From: Deltaproteobacteria bacterium
GTDB lineage: Bacteria; Myxococcota_A; Polyangia; HGW-17; JAJRWW01
Direction: 5' to 3'
DNA: 34,580 bases
Assembly: GCA_029938605.1 (NCBI GenBank)
Contig: JAOZUO010000083.1
Span: forward strand, 1-34,580
The notes beneath the pieces were generated by a model, which searched no databases, was not told where the DNA came from, and saw only the letters and a list, made by a program, of their open reading frames with translations. Shown one piece after another: positions 20,533 to 30,400 of the stretch (position 1 is its first letter; the number at the start of each line of letters is the position of its first letter). Position numbers and translations under genes: made by a program.

Positions 20533-23199
20533 TTACTCGTCCTCGTCCTCGTCACCGCCGCCCACGAAGTATCGCCGACGCGGAGGCCGACGCGGTCTGA
20601 CCCGCATGGCCCTCCGTCGGGGCGGGGTGTACCGCCGACGGGGCGGGGTGTACCGCCGACGACGCGCGACGTAACGCCGGGGCGCGACGTAACGCCGCAT
20701 GGGCGTCGCGACCGCAGTCCCACCGCCACTGTTCTGTAAATAGAACGTCGCCTTCTTGTGCCACTTGTTGGAAGCGGGCACCATGCGGCGAACCTGCCTC
20801 CATAGGGTCTTGGCCTTGGAGAGGTTTTTGCCCCGCGCGACGTAGCCTTCCTCCAAGATACGCTTGGCCTGGGCGCTCAGTTGTTCCCGCAGCCGGTCCA
20901 GGCCGAGGCTACCGTACTGGGCGGCCTGGTTCACCGCAGCGTAGCAGGCGCCGTACTTGCCCTGGGAAAGCAGCATCGACGCCCGAACCCTGGCCACTCG
21001 GAAGAGCTTGCCCTTGATCATCGCCTGGTGCGCACCGCCAAAGCCGGCATCGTGGGCCAGAGCGTTTCTGTACTGAACAATGGCGCCGGCCCGGTCCGAG
21101 GAAATCTTGGCGTCGCCACTTTTGAGGGCCGTAGACAGGGCAGACATGGTCCCGGCGAGCTTCTGAAGCTTCTTGCCCGCAGCCCCCGCGCGCTTGGTGG
21201 CGATGCGGTTGATCTCCCGCACTGCCCCGGCAAAGTCCTGGGCCTGATAGAGTGTCTTGGCGCTGGCGGGCATGCCCCCGTAGCTTCCGGAAGTCACCAC
21301 CGGGCCCCCTGCAGGATCCACCAAGGCAGCCGGATCGTCTTTGTCCGCCAAAATACGGTCCAGCTCGGGATCGGGCTTTGCCGTGGGTGGCGCGCCGCCG
21401 AGCTCCGCCCGGATTTTCTGGGCCGGGTAGGCGTCAGGTGCGATCTTCAGAGCCTCCAGTATCTTCTCCATGGCCCGGGCACGTGTCTTCTTCTTCCTGC
21501 TCTTGGCCATCTCTCGGGCATCGGCCACCAGGGGCGCCGCCTTCATGAACCGCACCCGCCGGGCCAGACGCCTGGCCGCCTTACAAGTAGGAATTTCGAC
21601 TTTGCAGGTGCCCTTATCTACGAAGCGCTTGTCCTCCAGGAAGTCCTCGCTGATGCGCAGCTCCGCCCGCACCAGCTTGCCCGCTCGAATGGCCTGCCGC
21701 GCTTTCTCGAGCACGGTGTTGGCCTTGATGTTGTTCTCCACGAAGGTGGCGTTGTCGTTGTAGACCTTGCTCTGGGGATCGTGCGCCTGCAGCTTTTTGA
21801 GCAGCACCAGGGCCTTGGTCCATCGCTTGGCCTTAATGTGGGCCGAGGCTTGGTTGAACACTTGCTCCGGGGTGGGCCCCTGTGGATCGTTCGCTACGGT
21901 CTTGGTCTTGCCCTTCTTGGACCCGGAGGGCCCCATGAACGAGGTGATGATGCCGACGAACAACAAGAACCCGAACAACCCCACCACGCCGAAGAAGATA
22001 CGCTTCTTCGGTTTGGTGTCCGTCATCTTGGCGTAGATCGCCTTGAAGCCCTCGCCCGAGACCTTGACCTTCACCTTGACCTGAACGTCCGGCACCTCCG
22101 CGCCGGCATCCAGGGGCAGATCCGCCGAGACCTCCATGTTGGGCGGCGCCAGAGGCAATACCTGGGCCGTCTGGTTGGCGTTGAGGATAGCCTGCGGAAT
22201 GGCGGGCTCCGCAGATACCTGCCCGTTAACGGCCAGACCACCTCCCTGGTCGACAGGGACCGCGGCCACGGCCACGGGCTGCGCTGCAGGGGGGGCGGCC
22301 ACGGGCTGCGCTGCAGGGGCCGGCGTGTGCGCCGGAACCCCGGCCTGTGCAACCGGGGCGGCGACCTGCATGGCGGGCGCTGCAGCCTGGGCCGGTTGCC
22401 CTCCGATCTCGAACTGTAACTCCGTCTTGCCCAACCCGATGATGTCGCCGTGGTTCAGCGTCTGGGTCCTCACCCGTACGGCATTGATTTTGGTGCCGTT
22501 ACCGCTGCCCTGATCCGTAACCGATACGTTCCTGCCGTCAAAATTGAAGGCGCAGTGCCGTCGGGACACGGCGATGTCCGCCAACACCACGTCACAGTCA
22601 GCACCGCGACCGATGACGCCCTCCCCTAGAGGAAGCGCGAACACCCGCCCCATGTCGGCGCCGGATTTGACCCGGAGCACGGCAGCGGGCACTTCTTCGA
22701 CGGGCACCGGCGGCTCAAAATGGGGCGCGAAGCCGGACTCGATGACCGTATTCTCCGCTTCGGGCATGGCCGAGGGATCAGTCTGCATTCCCTCACCCAC
22801 CTCGGGCGCGGGCGCGGGCTCCGGCGGCAATGATGCCGGACGCTGGGGTGCTGGACGACGAGGAGCCGACCTGCGAGGCGGCGGTCCCTTGCCGGTGGGC
22901 CGGCGGGGAGGTCGACGCCCAGGCGTCGGTCGCGGTCGCGCTGGGCTCCGCTCATCGTAGCCCTTCGTCATATCTTGCGCCGAAGGCCCGCGAGGCGCAC
23001 CCCTGGGAGCAGGCCCACGTGGCGCGCCCTTGGGAGCAGGCCCGCGAGGCACTGCCGCAGGACTGGGCCCGCGAGGCGCACCCCCGGGGCGAGGCCCGCG
23101 AGGCGCACCCTTTTCAGGGGGCCGACGGGCCGGTTGGCGGCGGCGTTGAGGACCGGACGGAGCCGGACCACGCGTTCTTCGAGGTGCATCAGCCATCAC
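20533..23199 (-). CDS. FHA-domain transmembrane protein with Pro/Arg-rich repeats and helical-repeat C-terminal part
   Basis: 888 aa. Residues 1-130 are Pro/Arg/Ala-rich, with five 9-residue repeats of the APRGPAPRG type (about 32-75). A full FHA domain follows (about 172-266: IGRGADCDVVL, SRRHC with Ser212 and His215, GSGNGTKIN), so it can bind phosphothreonine peptides. An Ala/Pro linker leads to one membrane helix (about 401-421). The 430-residue part beyond looks like TPR-type helices (LLKKLQAHDPQSKVYNDNA and similar) and ends in an Arg/Tyr-rich repeat tail closed by GGGDEDEDE. The FHA would be cytoplasmic and the helical part periplasmic. The start is GTG 23199 or ATG 23196 with no Shine-Dalgarno. 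It is last in the Tad/FHA gene set, with its own likely promoter. Confidence 0.85.
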   Translation of the reverse strand: MMADAPRRTRGPAPSGPQRRRQPARRPPEKGAPRGPRPGGAPRGPSPAAVPRGPAPKGAPRGPAPRGAPRGPSAQDMTKGYDERSPARPRPTPGRRPPRRPTGKGPPPRRSAPRRPAPQRPASLPPEPAPAPEVGEGMQTDPSAMPEAENTVIESGFAPHFEPPVPVEEVPAAVLRVKSGADMGRVFALPLGEGVIGRGADCDVVLADIAVSRRHCAFNFDGRNVSVTDQGSGNGTKINAVRVRTQTLNHGDIIGLGKTELQFEIGGQPAQAAAPAMQVAAPVAQAGVPAHTPAPAAQPVAAPPAAQPVAVAAVPVDQGGGLAVNGQVSAEPAIPQAILNANQTAQVLPLAPPNMEVSADLPLDAGAEVPDVQVKVKVKVSGEGFKAIYAKMTDTKPKKRIFFGVVGLFGFLLFVGIITSFMGPSGSKKGKTKTVANDPQGPTPEQVFNQASAHIKAKRWTKALVLLKKLQAHDPQSKVYNDNATFVENNIKANTVLEKARQAIRAGKLVRAELRISEDFLEDKRFVDKGTCKVEIPTCKAARRLARRVRFMKAAPLVADAREMAKSRKKKTRARAMEKILEALKIAPDAYPAQKIRAELGGAPPTAKPDPELDRILADKDDPAALVDPAGGPVVTSGSYGGMPASAKTLYQAQDFAGAVREINRIATKRAGAAGKKLQKLAGTMSALSTALKSGDAKISSDRAGAIVQYRNALAHDAGFGGAHQAMIKGKLFRVARVRASMLLSQGKYGACYAAVNQAAQYGSLGLDRLREQLSAQAKRILEEGYVARGKNLSKAKTLWRQVRRMVPASNKWHKKATFYLQNSGGGTAVATPMRRYVAPRRYVARRRRYTPPRRRYTPPRRRAMRVRPRRPPRRRYFVGGGDEDEDE
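20615..20699. repeat. in-frame repeats encoding the Arg/Tyr-rich tail
   Basis: Two 21-bp units (20615-20635 and 20636-20656, sharing GGGCGGGGTGTACCGC) and two 18-bp units (20664-20681 and 20682-20699, sharing GCGCGACGTAACGCCG) lie in the 3' end of the larger FHA gene. They encode RRYTPPR and RRYVAPR-type repeats. Confidence 0.7.
22985..23113. repeat. 27-bp degenerate tandem repeat, about five units
   Basis: Units start at 22985, 23012, 23039, 23066 and 23093, each beginning GGCCCGCGAGGCGCA or a close variant. In frame they encode the 9-residue Pro/Arg/Gly repeats at the N-terminus of the larger FHA protein. Confidence 0.75.
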
Positions 23200-23203
23200 T
23201 ATG

Positions 23204-23232
23204 AGAATATGGGATCTTTACAAGCCCGGCAA
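23204..23232 (-). promoter_or_regulatory. promoter placed directly before the larger FHA gene
   Basis: The minus strand has TTGCCG (23232-23227), a 17-nt spacer and TATTCT (23209-23204). The first possible start codon (23199) is only 4 nt past the -10 box, so transcription should start at or within the first codons. This fits the missing Shine-Dalgarno. Confidence 0.4.
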
Positions 23233-23340
23233 GGATCCCATCACGAAAAGCGCAACCTTTACTTTTGAACCCCTCACCCTCCAGAGCGTCGACTTTCGTC
23301 CCAAAGGGTTGGTCATGGGCACTTCTTCTGCGATTCGGGC

Positions 23341-24702
23341 CTACTGACCCATGGCTCCCAGGACCTCTCTAAGCTTGATAAATCGCGGATCCCGCGGGTT
23401 GGCTTTGAAGTACAGCAAGGTCTGCTGGAGCTGGGCCCGGGCCTGATCCGTCTGCCCGTACCGCCACTGACGCTGGGCGTCGAAGATCGCCGTCTTGTAG
23501 ATCCGGGACAACTCCCTGTTGATGCGATCAATTTCGCGGGTGGCCACGGCGTACGTCGGCGGTTTACGGGGCAACTCTTCCAGATAGTCCCGGGCGCACT
23601 CATAGTTCGCGATGGATTTCTGTAGATTGGCCGGATCCACCTTGCGCTGATCGTAGGCGTTCTTGGCGTTGAAAAAACACTCCCTGGCCTTACCCTGGTT
23701 CGGCGCCGGAATGGCGGTCTCCCGAAGCTTCACGTAGGCGATCTCCCACATCTCCGAGCCGCTCTTATCGTTCTTGGTGTTGTCAAAGGTGACGAGGTTC
23801 TCTCCGTCCTTGAGCGCGGCGGGATCGATCACCTGACGCAGGCCGTAGTCGTACTTGTACGAAACAGCCCCCTGAACGCTGATTTTGCGGGTGGCCGGCA
23901 CCGTACCGATGCGCTTGCCGTTGACGAGGATCACCACCTCTTCGGAGTCATCCACGCCCCAAGCGCCGTACTCAAGGGTCACCCGGAGCTTCTGCTTAGG
24001 CTTAACGTAGCGGAAGGTGACTTTGTCCCGGAAGTTCCGGTTATAGTTGCCGTAGCCGAAGGCCCAGTCCCAGTAGCCCTTGGCGTGATACTCATCGTAG
24101 TCGATGGCCTGCGCCGACATCTCCCGGGTGTCTGCCTGGCGCTTCTTTTTTCCTCCCATGCACTGCTTGCCCAACCCCGCCATGAGCAGCAGCAGGGCCA
24201 TGGAGCCCCCCACCGCCATGAGCTTGCCCCGAGGAGTCTTCCACAGCTCGGCCAGCTGCTCCTTGGGGCCCCCGCTGACGCCGGAATGGTCCAAACGTGC
24301 CTTCTGCTTATCCGTAAGCCGAATGCGGGCCGTTTCGTCCCCCGACCGCGTCATGTCCAGGTTGGAGAACTGGACGGTGGCCTGGCCTATGCCCACGTAG
24401 TCTCCATCCCGCAGCACCTCGGGGCCCTCAATGAGCTCCCCGTTTAAGCGCGTACCGTTGGACGAACCCAGATCTTCCACCAGGTAGACCCCGCGCTTGC
24501 CATGGAGCCGGGCGTGCTGCCGAGAGATGCCCGGGTCTACGAGGATGACGTCGTTTTCATCTACCCGGCCGATCTTACAACGGGACTCGAAGTGATACTC
24601 CCGCCCTTGGGCCTGGCCGTCGATGACGGCGAGGAGGAACCCGTCTACCTTGTCCTTGTCCTTGCGCCCCTTGCGACCGCTTTTCCCGCGGGACCTTTTC
24701 AA
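23341..24702 (-). CDS. FHA-domain transmembrane protein
   Basis: 453 aa. A basic N-terminus is followed by an FHA domain (about residues 22-115) with KIGRVDENDVIL, SRQHARL (Ser60, His63) and GSSNGTRLNG (79-88), one membrane helix (about 161-178) and a 270-residue outer part. That part starts with beta-rich sequence containing KVTFRYVKPKQKLRVTLEYG and EVVILVNGKRIG, and ends with helical, TPR-like segments. By topology the FHA is cytoplasmic and the rest periplasmic. The start is TTG 24702, overlapping the TGA stop of tadC (TTGA), with GGGGG just upstream, so it is translationally coupled to the Tad genes. It probably links phospho-signalling to the Tad membrane platform (inference). Confidence 0.85.
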   Translation of the reverse strand: MKRSRGKSGRKGRKDKDKVDGFLLAVIDGQAQGREYHFESRCKIGRVDENDVILVDPGISRQHARLHGKRGVYLVEDLGSSNGTRLNGELIEGPEVLRDGDYVGIGQATVQFSNLDMTRSGDETARIRLTDKQKARLDHSGVSGGPKEQLAELWKTPRGKLMAVGGSMALLLLMAGLGKQCMGGKKKRQADTREMSAQAIDYDEYHAKGYWDWAFGYGNYNRNFRDKVTFRYVKPKQKLRVTLEYGAWGVDDSEEVVILVNGKRIGTVPATRKISVQGAVSYKYDYGLRQVIDPAALKDGENLVTFDNTKNDKSGSEMWEIAYVKLRETAIPAPNQGKARECFFNAKNAYDQRKVDPANLQKSIANYECARDYLEELPRKPPTYAVATREIDRINRELSRIYKTAIFDAQRQWRYGQTDQARAQLQQTLLYFKANPRDPRFIKLREVLGAMGQ

Positions 24703-25574
24703 AACTGGCCCCCGTACATGAGTCGGAAAACGATGGGACCGAACAGGATCATGAACACCGTGGGGAAGAAGCAGGCCACCAGGGGCATCAGCATCTTCAC
24801 CGGCGCCTCGTTGGCCAGCTTCTCGGCGCGCTGGGTCCGATCGATGCGCATCTGCGTGGACTGGATGCGGAGGATCCGCCCCAGGCTGGTGCCCATGCGG
24901 TCGGCCTGGATCAGGTTCGTAACAAAGGCGGTGAGCACCGGCAGTTGCACGCGATCGGCCAGGTTCCGCAAGGCCTCTTCCCGGGTCTTGCCCAGCTTGA
25001 TCTCACCCAGGGTGATGCCCAGCTCCTCCATGAGCGGCCCCGGCTTGCCCTTTTCCACCACCGTGGCGATGGCCGCCTGAAAGTCCAGCCCCGCCTCCAC
25101 CGACAGGGTCAACAGATCGATGGCGTAGGGCAGGGTTCGCTGGATCTTGTGGTGACGCTTCTTGATCTGATCCGCCAGCCAGATGAACGGAAAGAGCCCA
25201 CCGAACAGAGCAAAGAAAACTCCGGCGATGAGCGGCTTGTGGAGCAGGTTCATCACCAGGACGCCGAGCACTCCGAACAGGATAGCGCACAGCTCCATCA
25301 TGGCGATGAAATCCTCGGCCACCATGTGCGGCTTGCCCATGGCCACGAAGCGTCGCCCCATCTTGCGCGCGAATCCCGCGCTCACCAGGGGCCGGTTCAA
25401 CGCCCCGAGGCGACCGAGGACCACCTGGCCCCCGGAGCGAACAGCGCTCTCACCCTGGGACGCCATCTGCGCCTGGGTCGCTGCGATGAACCGGCGGGGG
25501 TAGACGGTCCAGGCCACCAGAAACACGGCGGCGAACACCAGCACCACGAAGCTCAGGGTCATCAACGGACTCAT
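24699..25574 (-). CDS. tadC: TadC-like type II secretion F-domain platform protein
   Basis: 291 aa inner-membrane protein. One N-terminal membrane helix (about residues 5-25), a cytoplasmic stretch and two helices (about 88-133) are followed by the T2SSF domain (about 145-260), with LPYAIDLLTLSVEAGLDFQAAI and GTSLGRILRIQSTQMRIDR, and a last helix near the C-terminus. TadB and TadC form the platform of Tad pili or related secretion systems. ATG 25574 lies 12 bp after the tadB stop. The gene overlaps the following FHA gene by 4 bp. Confidence 0.88.
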   Translation of the reverse strand: MSPLMTLSFVVLVFAAVFLVAWTVYPRRFIAATQAQMASQGESAVRSGGQVVLGRLGALNRPLVSAGFARKMGRRFVAMGKPHMVAEDFIAMMELCAILFGVLGVLVMNLLHKPLIAGVFFALFGGLFPFIWLADQIKKRHHKIQRTLPYAIDLLTLSVEAGLDFQAAIATVVEKGKPGPLMEELGITLGEIKLGKTREEALRNLADRVQLPVLTAFVTNLIQADRMGTSLGRILRIQSTQMRIDRTQRAEKLANEAPVKMLMPLVACFFPTVFMILFGPIVFRLMYGGQF

Positions 25575-25586
25575 ATCAAAACCTGT

Positions 25587-26429
25587 CTACACATCTATGG
25601 ACACGATGCGACGAATCAACCAGATGCCCATGATCTCCATGAGGATGATGCAGCCGATCAGGATGTACCCGAAACGGTGATGCAGCATGGGCTGCATGAG
25701 ATCGGGGCGACAGTGGTTGAGCACCAATCCCAGAATCAGCGGCATGGACGCCACCACCCAGGCCTGCATCTTACCCTGGGCCACCAGGGACTGGATCTTG
25801 CCCTCCAGACGGAACCGCTCCCGAATGGTGCTCGCGATGATATCGTACATCTCCGCCATGTTGCCACCGAGCTGCCGCGAAACGTTGGTGGAGATCACCA
25901 CCAGCTCCAGGTCATCGCTGCCCACACGATAGGACATGTTCTCGAGGCCCTCCTCCACAGTGACACCCAGCTTGAGCTCCTTGACGAAGAGATCGAACTC
26001 CTGGCCAATGGGGGCCGGCATCTCCCTGGCGATGTTCTCCGCGGCCTGGGATAGGGTGAGCCCGGCCTTGAAGGCGGCGGCCATCTGCACCAGCGCGTCC
26101 ACAAGCTGGCGGTCGAATTTCTGGATGCGCTTTTTCCGAAGGTGGCGGATACCCGCCATGGGGGTCACAAAGCCAACCGTGCCGAGGATGAGCCCCGCCA
26201 CGAAATTCATGGCCGCCAGGCCCAGCAGGAAAAAGATGCAGCCCAGGGCCATGGAGAGCACCAGGATCTGGCGGGGCGTCACGAACATGAACATCCCCTC
26301 CAAGGTCTGGGTACCCTTGGTGGCGTAGCGATCCTCGTACTGTTCCAGCCCCCGGGAAATGATGGCTGACACCACCACCACCAGGATGAACACCGCAATA
26401 AACGTGAACAGTGCGACCAGGCCGAGCAC
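25587..26429 (-). CDS. tadB: TadB-like type II secretion F-domain platform protein
   Basis: 280 aa. Membrane helices near residues 5-25, 55-95 and 225-275 flank a cytoplasmic T2SSF domain (about 105-225) with FDRQLVDALVQMAAAFKAGLTL, then SQAAENIAREM and VGSDDLELVVISTNVSRQLGG. This is the standard TadB layout. It would pair with the TadC product encoded 12 bp downstream. The start is GTG 26429 with AGGAGGAG just before it; the gap from cpaB is 10 bp. Confidence 0.88.
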   Translation of the reverse strand: MLGLVALFTFIAVFILVVVVSAIISRGLEQYEDRYATKGTQTLEGMFMFVTPRQILVLSMALGCIFFLLGLAAMNFVAGLILGTVGFVTPMAGIRHLRKKRIQKFDRQLVDALVQMAAAFKAGLTLSQAAENIAREMPAPIGQEFDLFVKELKLGVTVEEGLENMSYRVGSDDLELVVISTNVSRQLGGNMAEMYDIIASTIRERFRLEGKIQSLVAQGKMQAWVVASMPLILGLVLNHCRPDLMQPMLHHRFGYILIGCIILMEIMGIWLIRRIVSIDV

Positions 26430-26439
26430 CGAGCTCCTC

Positions 26440-27249
26440 CTACTTCCTGAGGCCGGGCAGACCGCGGATGATCTTGATGCGCTGGATGGTCTTATACCGC
26501 TCTTCCCGCAGCTTCTTCACCCGCTCACCGGTGATGAGAGTCGTAATCGTGGTTCGGGCCCGCTCCTGGTATACGTCCAGATCCTCGGGGTTCCGCAAGG
26601 TCATGTACAGATTGCCCAGCTCTTGGGCCAGCACCAGAATCTCCGCCTCGGCGGGCAACACCAACAGGGTCAAGGTGGAGTACTCGTGGGCCTTGGACGA
26701 ACGCATGCCCCGATGCATGGGCCGAAGCTGGCCGGTGGCCAGCACGATGATGTTCTGCAGCAGCGTCACGGCGATCATGCGGTTGGTGGTGGGATCCCGG
26801 AACGTGCCCAGCACGTCAACGTGATCCGCCGGCCGGACCATTCCCCCCACCGAAGAGCGCTCCGTCACCGACACGGTGATGGCGCGGCCCTTTTTGGTCA
26901 CCGCCTTGGAGAGGCGATCTTCGGCCGTCTCACGGCCCCGGAGATGATGCCAGCTCAGGGGGTCGCCCTTCTGGATGGGGAACACCACCTCATTGCCGAG
27001 TACGGTGTCCAACTCCTTGGGAATGACCATGTCCGCCGTGCGAAACTTGCGCGGTATCTTGTCGGTGGTAATCAGATCCTCAGATAGGATCGTCCCTGGC
27101 GCCACGTTGGCGCTGGCCACCACCACGCTGGTCAGCTCCCACCCGGCCCGCGCCCGTTTCTTTTCGCTCTCAACAATGCCCCAGAAAAGAACAGCCGCGA
27201 GAGCTGCCAACACTACGGCTATGATAATCGGGATGATACCCTTGGTCAT
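26440..27249 (-). CDS. cpaB: CpaB/RcpC-type Tad pilus assembly protein
   Basis: 269 aa. An N-terminal membrane helix (about residues 5-24) is followed by a SAF-like domain (about 38-105: VVVASANVAPGTILSEDLI, WHHLRG) and the RcpC region (about 110-230), with AITVSVTERSSVGGMVRPADHVDVLG as the clearest match. CpaB is a periplasmic partner of the outer-membrane secretin in Tad systems. ATG 27249 is preceded by AGGAG. It is the first gene of the cpaB-tadB-tadC-FHA operon. The secretin, CpaE, the CpaF ATPase, prepilin peptidase and pilin genes are not in the window. Confidence 0.88.
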   Translation of the reverse strand: MTKGIIPIIIAVVLAALAAVLFWGIVESEKKRARAGWELTSVVVASANVAPGTILSEDLITTDKIPRKFRTADMVIPKELDTVLGNEVVFPIQKGDPLSWHHLRGRETAEDRLSKAVTKKGRAITVSVTERSSVGGMVRPADHVDVLGTFRDPTTNRMIAVTLLQNIIVLATGQLRPMHRGMRSSKAHEYSTLTLLVLPAEAEILVLAQELGNLYMTLRNPEDLDVYQERARTTITTLITGERVKKLREERYKTIQRIKIIRGLPGLRK

Positions 27250-27313
27250 ACTACTCCTAGGGTGACCGGCCTCGCCTTAGATCCTCTAGTCTGAGAGGCG
27301 GTCCACCGTGGCC

Positions 27314-27342
27314 ATTCTACTGATCCACCACCCCTCCGTCAA
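27314..27342 (-). promoter_or_regulatory. promoter of the Tad/FHA operon
   Basis: The minus strand has TTGACG (27342-27337), a 17-nt spacer and TAGAAT (27319-27314), a near-consensus sigma70-type promoter. Transcription would start near 27307, about 58 nt before the cpaB ATG. Confidence 0.65.
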
Positions 27343-27466
27343 ACAGCTTGGCTGCGATGCAACCCGTCAACCCAACACATAAAACCGCCAGTACAGCGCC
27401 CATCGGAGGGGCGGTGGAAACGGCAAAAGCCGAACCCCCTTGCGCCCGGGACCCGAAGCGACGATC

Positions 27467-30400
27467 ATGATCTCCCTAACCATGAAACGGCTCGTACGGA
27501 GGATATTCAACGTTCACCCGGGAGAGGGCGCCCAGGTCCTGATCCTGATGCTGTTCATCTTCTTTATCCAGTCGGTGCTCTCCACCGGCAAGGTGCTGCA
27601 GTACTCGGTATTTCTAGACTCCTTCGGCCGTAAATCCCTGGCCTTGGCCTTTGTGTTGGCGCCCCTGGTGTTGGCGCTGGTGGCGGCTTTCTACTCCGCC
27701 CTGACCCGCCTGGTACGGATCGCCGTGCTGGTGCCGGTGACCCTGGTGGTGTTGGCCGCGGGCTTCATCTTCTGGCGACTGCTGCTGGCACCGCCTCCCC
27801 CGGATTTCCCCATCCTGGGCACCTGGGTCCCCGAACCCCTGCCGGATCCCTACGGCACCTTCTTCCTGTACATCTGGGTGGAGGTGGCGGCCTCCATCGC
27901 CATCGTCCAGGCCTGGGCCTTTGTCAGCGACGCCTTCGATCCTCGCCAGGCCAAGCGGCTGATCCCCCTGGTGGGTCTGGGGGCGAGCTTCTCCTTTCTG
28001 CTCAACGGCTTCGTAGTGCACCCGCTGGTCAAGTACGTCATCGACGCCGAGGACCTGACCTGGCTGGTGGCCTTCTCCTTCCTGATGTCCATCGTGCTGT
28101 TTTGGGTAGCCCGGCACCGGGGCATCGGGGGCCGAGACAGGCCCAGCCGAGACAGGTCCAGTCGGCCTACGCCCATCCAGAGAAAAGGGAACCCAGACAG
28201 CTTCTTCGGCTCCATGATGGTCGGCTTCGAGCAGATTGGGCGCACGCCCCTTTTGCGCCTCTTCGCCATCATCACCGTGGCCACGATCCTGTCCCAGGGG
28301 CTTTTGGACTTCATCTTCATGTCCACCCTCAAGATGCACTTCGAGAAGAACGAGCTGGCCGGCTTCCTGGCCATCTTCTATGGGTCGCTCGGGGCCATTC
28401 AGGTGCTTCTGCAGATGTTCGTATCCGGGCGACTTCTGACGAGACTGGGCAGCGCCGTGTGCCTGTCGATCCTTCCTCTGGCGGTGTGCCTGGGTTCCCT
28501 CGTATGGGTGATCCTGCCGGCCTTTGGGCTGCTGGTGGGGCTGCGCTTTGGCGACCGTCTTCTCAAGCAGGCTTTCTACAGCCCCAGCCTCCAGGCCCTC
28601 TACACGCCGGTGCCCAAGATGGCCAAGCGGCAGGCCATGATGCTCATCAAGGGCGTGATCTCTCCGCTGGCCTTCGCGGTCTTTGGACTGATTCTGTTCT
28701 TTTTCGGTGTGGGTCTCAAGCTGCAGTACCTCGCCCTGGGCCTGGTGGCCATCGCGGGGACGGCCTTCGGGATCATGGTATTCCGAGCCCGGCCGGCCTA
28801 CGTGAAGGCCCTGTCCGAAGCCTTGGAGCGACGGAAGCTCGACCAGTTCGAGGTGGTGGAGGACTTCGCCGTGGGCATGGACGGGGAGACCATCGCCTTC
28901 ATCCAGGCGGCGGTCTTTGAGCAGGATGACGAAGGCAAGGCCGTGTTCGCCCTGCGCATGCTCGCCGGAGTCCGCTCCGTTCAGGTGACCGAGCTGCTCT
29001 TCAAGGCCTGCCGCCATCCCTCTGCCCTGGTCCGCAAGGAGGCAACCCTCCTCATCGCCGAGATGGAGCGGGCCGCGGACGCCCCCGCCGTTGCCGCCCT
29101 GGTGGCCGACGAGGAGGATCCCGAAGTGGTGGCCCAGCACCTGGTGACCCTGGCTACCCTGGGCACCGAGGGCACCGCCGGCACGGTAGAAGGGCTGCTC
29201 AACCACCCACGGCGGCGGGTACGTGCGGCCGCCACCCTCTGCGCCCAGCGGCTGGATCTGGCCACCGACCTCGCGGACCAGACCTTCGACAGCCTCGCCC
29301 ACGCACCCAAGGAGGCCGACCGGCTGATCCTGGCCCAGGTGATGCTCCCCTTTGCCCACGAGAGCCTGGCCCCCCGCTGCCTGATTCTTCTGGCGGACGG
29401 ATCAGCGGCGGTGCGGGGCGCGGCCCTGCGCGCAGCGGGCACCATCGGGTCCCCTACGCTGCTGGCTGACCTGCTGGTATGCTTCACCTGCCTGGGACCT
29501 GCTGACGAGGCCGGCGTGGCCCTGGCCGCCCTGGGAGACGTGGCCGTGCCCGAGCTGGGAAAGATCGCCGCGAGCAAGGACGCCCCCTTGATGCTGCGAC
29601 AGCGGGTTCCCCGCATCCTCGCTACGGTGGACACCGATCAGGCGGGCCGCGTGCTCGAGGACCTGCTGTCTGATCCCCATGACGACATCAGGCTCTACGC
29701 CATCCGCTCCCTGAACCGCATCACCGACAACCCAGGCGGCTACGACCGACCGGCCCAGACACTCATCGTGGAGCGCATCCGAGCCGAGGTGATCACCGGA
29801 CAGGTGCTCGCCACCACCCGGCGCGGCCTTTCGGGGCTGCTGGATCCCCACCAGACTTCGCTCCTCAGCCAGGAGCTCGAACACCGCCTGGCCGCCTGCC
29901 TCACCCGTCTGTTCGGCCTCGCCGCCCTGGTAGAGGATCCGAAGATGACTGCCATCATCCACTGGAACATCCAGTCGGGTGATACCCGCTTGACCGCCCA
30001 CGCCATCGAGCTCATCGACACGGCCTTCTCCCGAGAAGTAGCGGAGTTGGTTGTGCCCTTGGTGGAAAGTAAAACCCGCACGGTGGACCTGGCCAAGAGC
30101 CTGCCTGAGGCCGCCGAGAATCTGCGCCTGGCGGCCAAGAACCCGGTCAAGGCCGTGGTCACGGGCCAAGACCAATGGCTACGGATCTGCGCGGCAGTGG
30201 GCTGGCCCGAGCTCACCCAATCCATCGACGCCCCCCTCTACCAGGAGGTTCAGACCATGGTTCCCCTCATCGAGCAAATCCTCTTCCTTCAGTCCGTTCC
30301 CATCTTCCGGGAGCTGTCGGGCGAGGAGCTGCACTTCATCGCAGGCATCACCGAGCACCTCTCCATCGCCAAGGATGAGACCCTGTTCCACGCCGGAGAT

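Noticed and set aside
20881-22419. 512-codon plus-strand open frame opposite the larger FHA gene
   Set aside because: It is an antisense shadow of a GC-rich gene; the minus-strand protein has a clear FHA domain and membrane helix, while this one is Gly/His/Arg-rich without any family signal.
22985-23113. Repeat array as a possible CRISPR
   Set aside because: Units are contiguous 27-bp tandem copies in frame with a Pro/Arg-rich protein; there are no spacers and no cas genes.
27614-29359. 581-codon minus-strand open frame inside the NTT-HEAT-cNMP gene
   Set aside because: It is a shadow frame rich in Gly, His and Gln; the plus strand has a complete three-domain protein.
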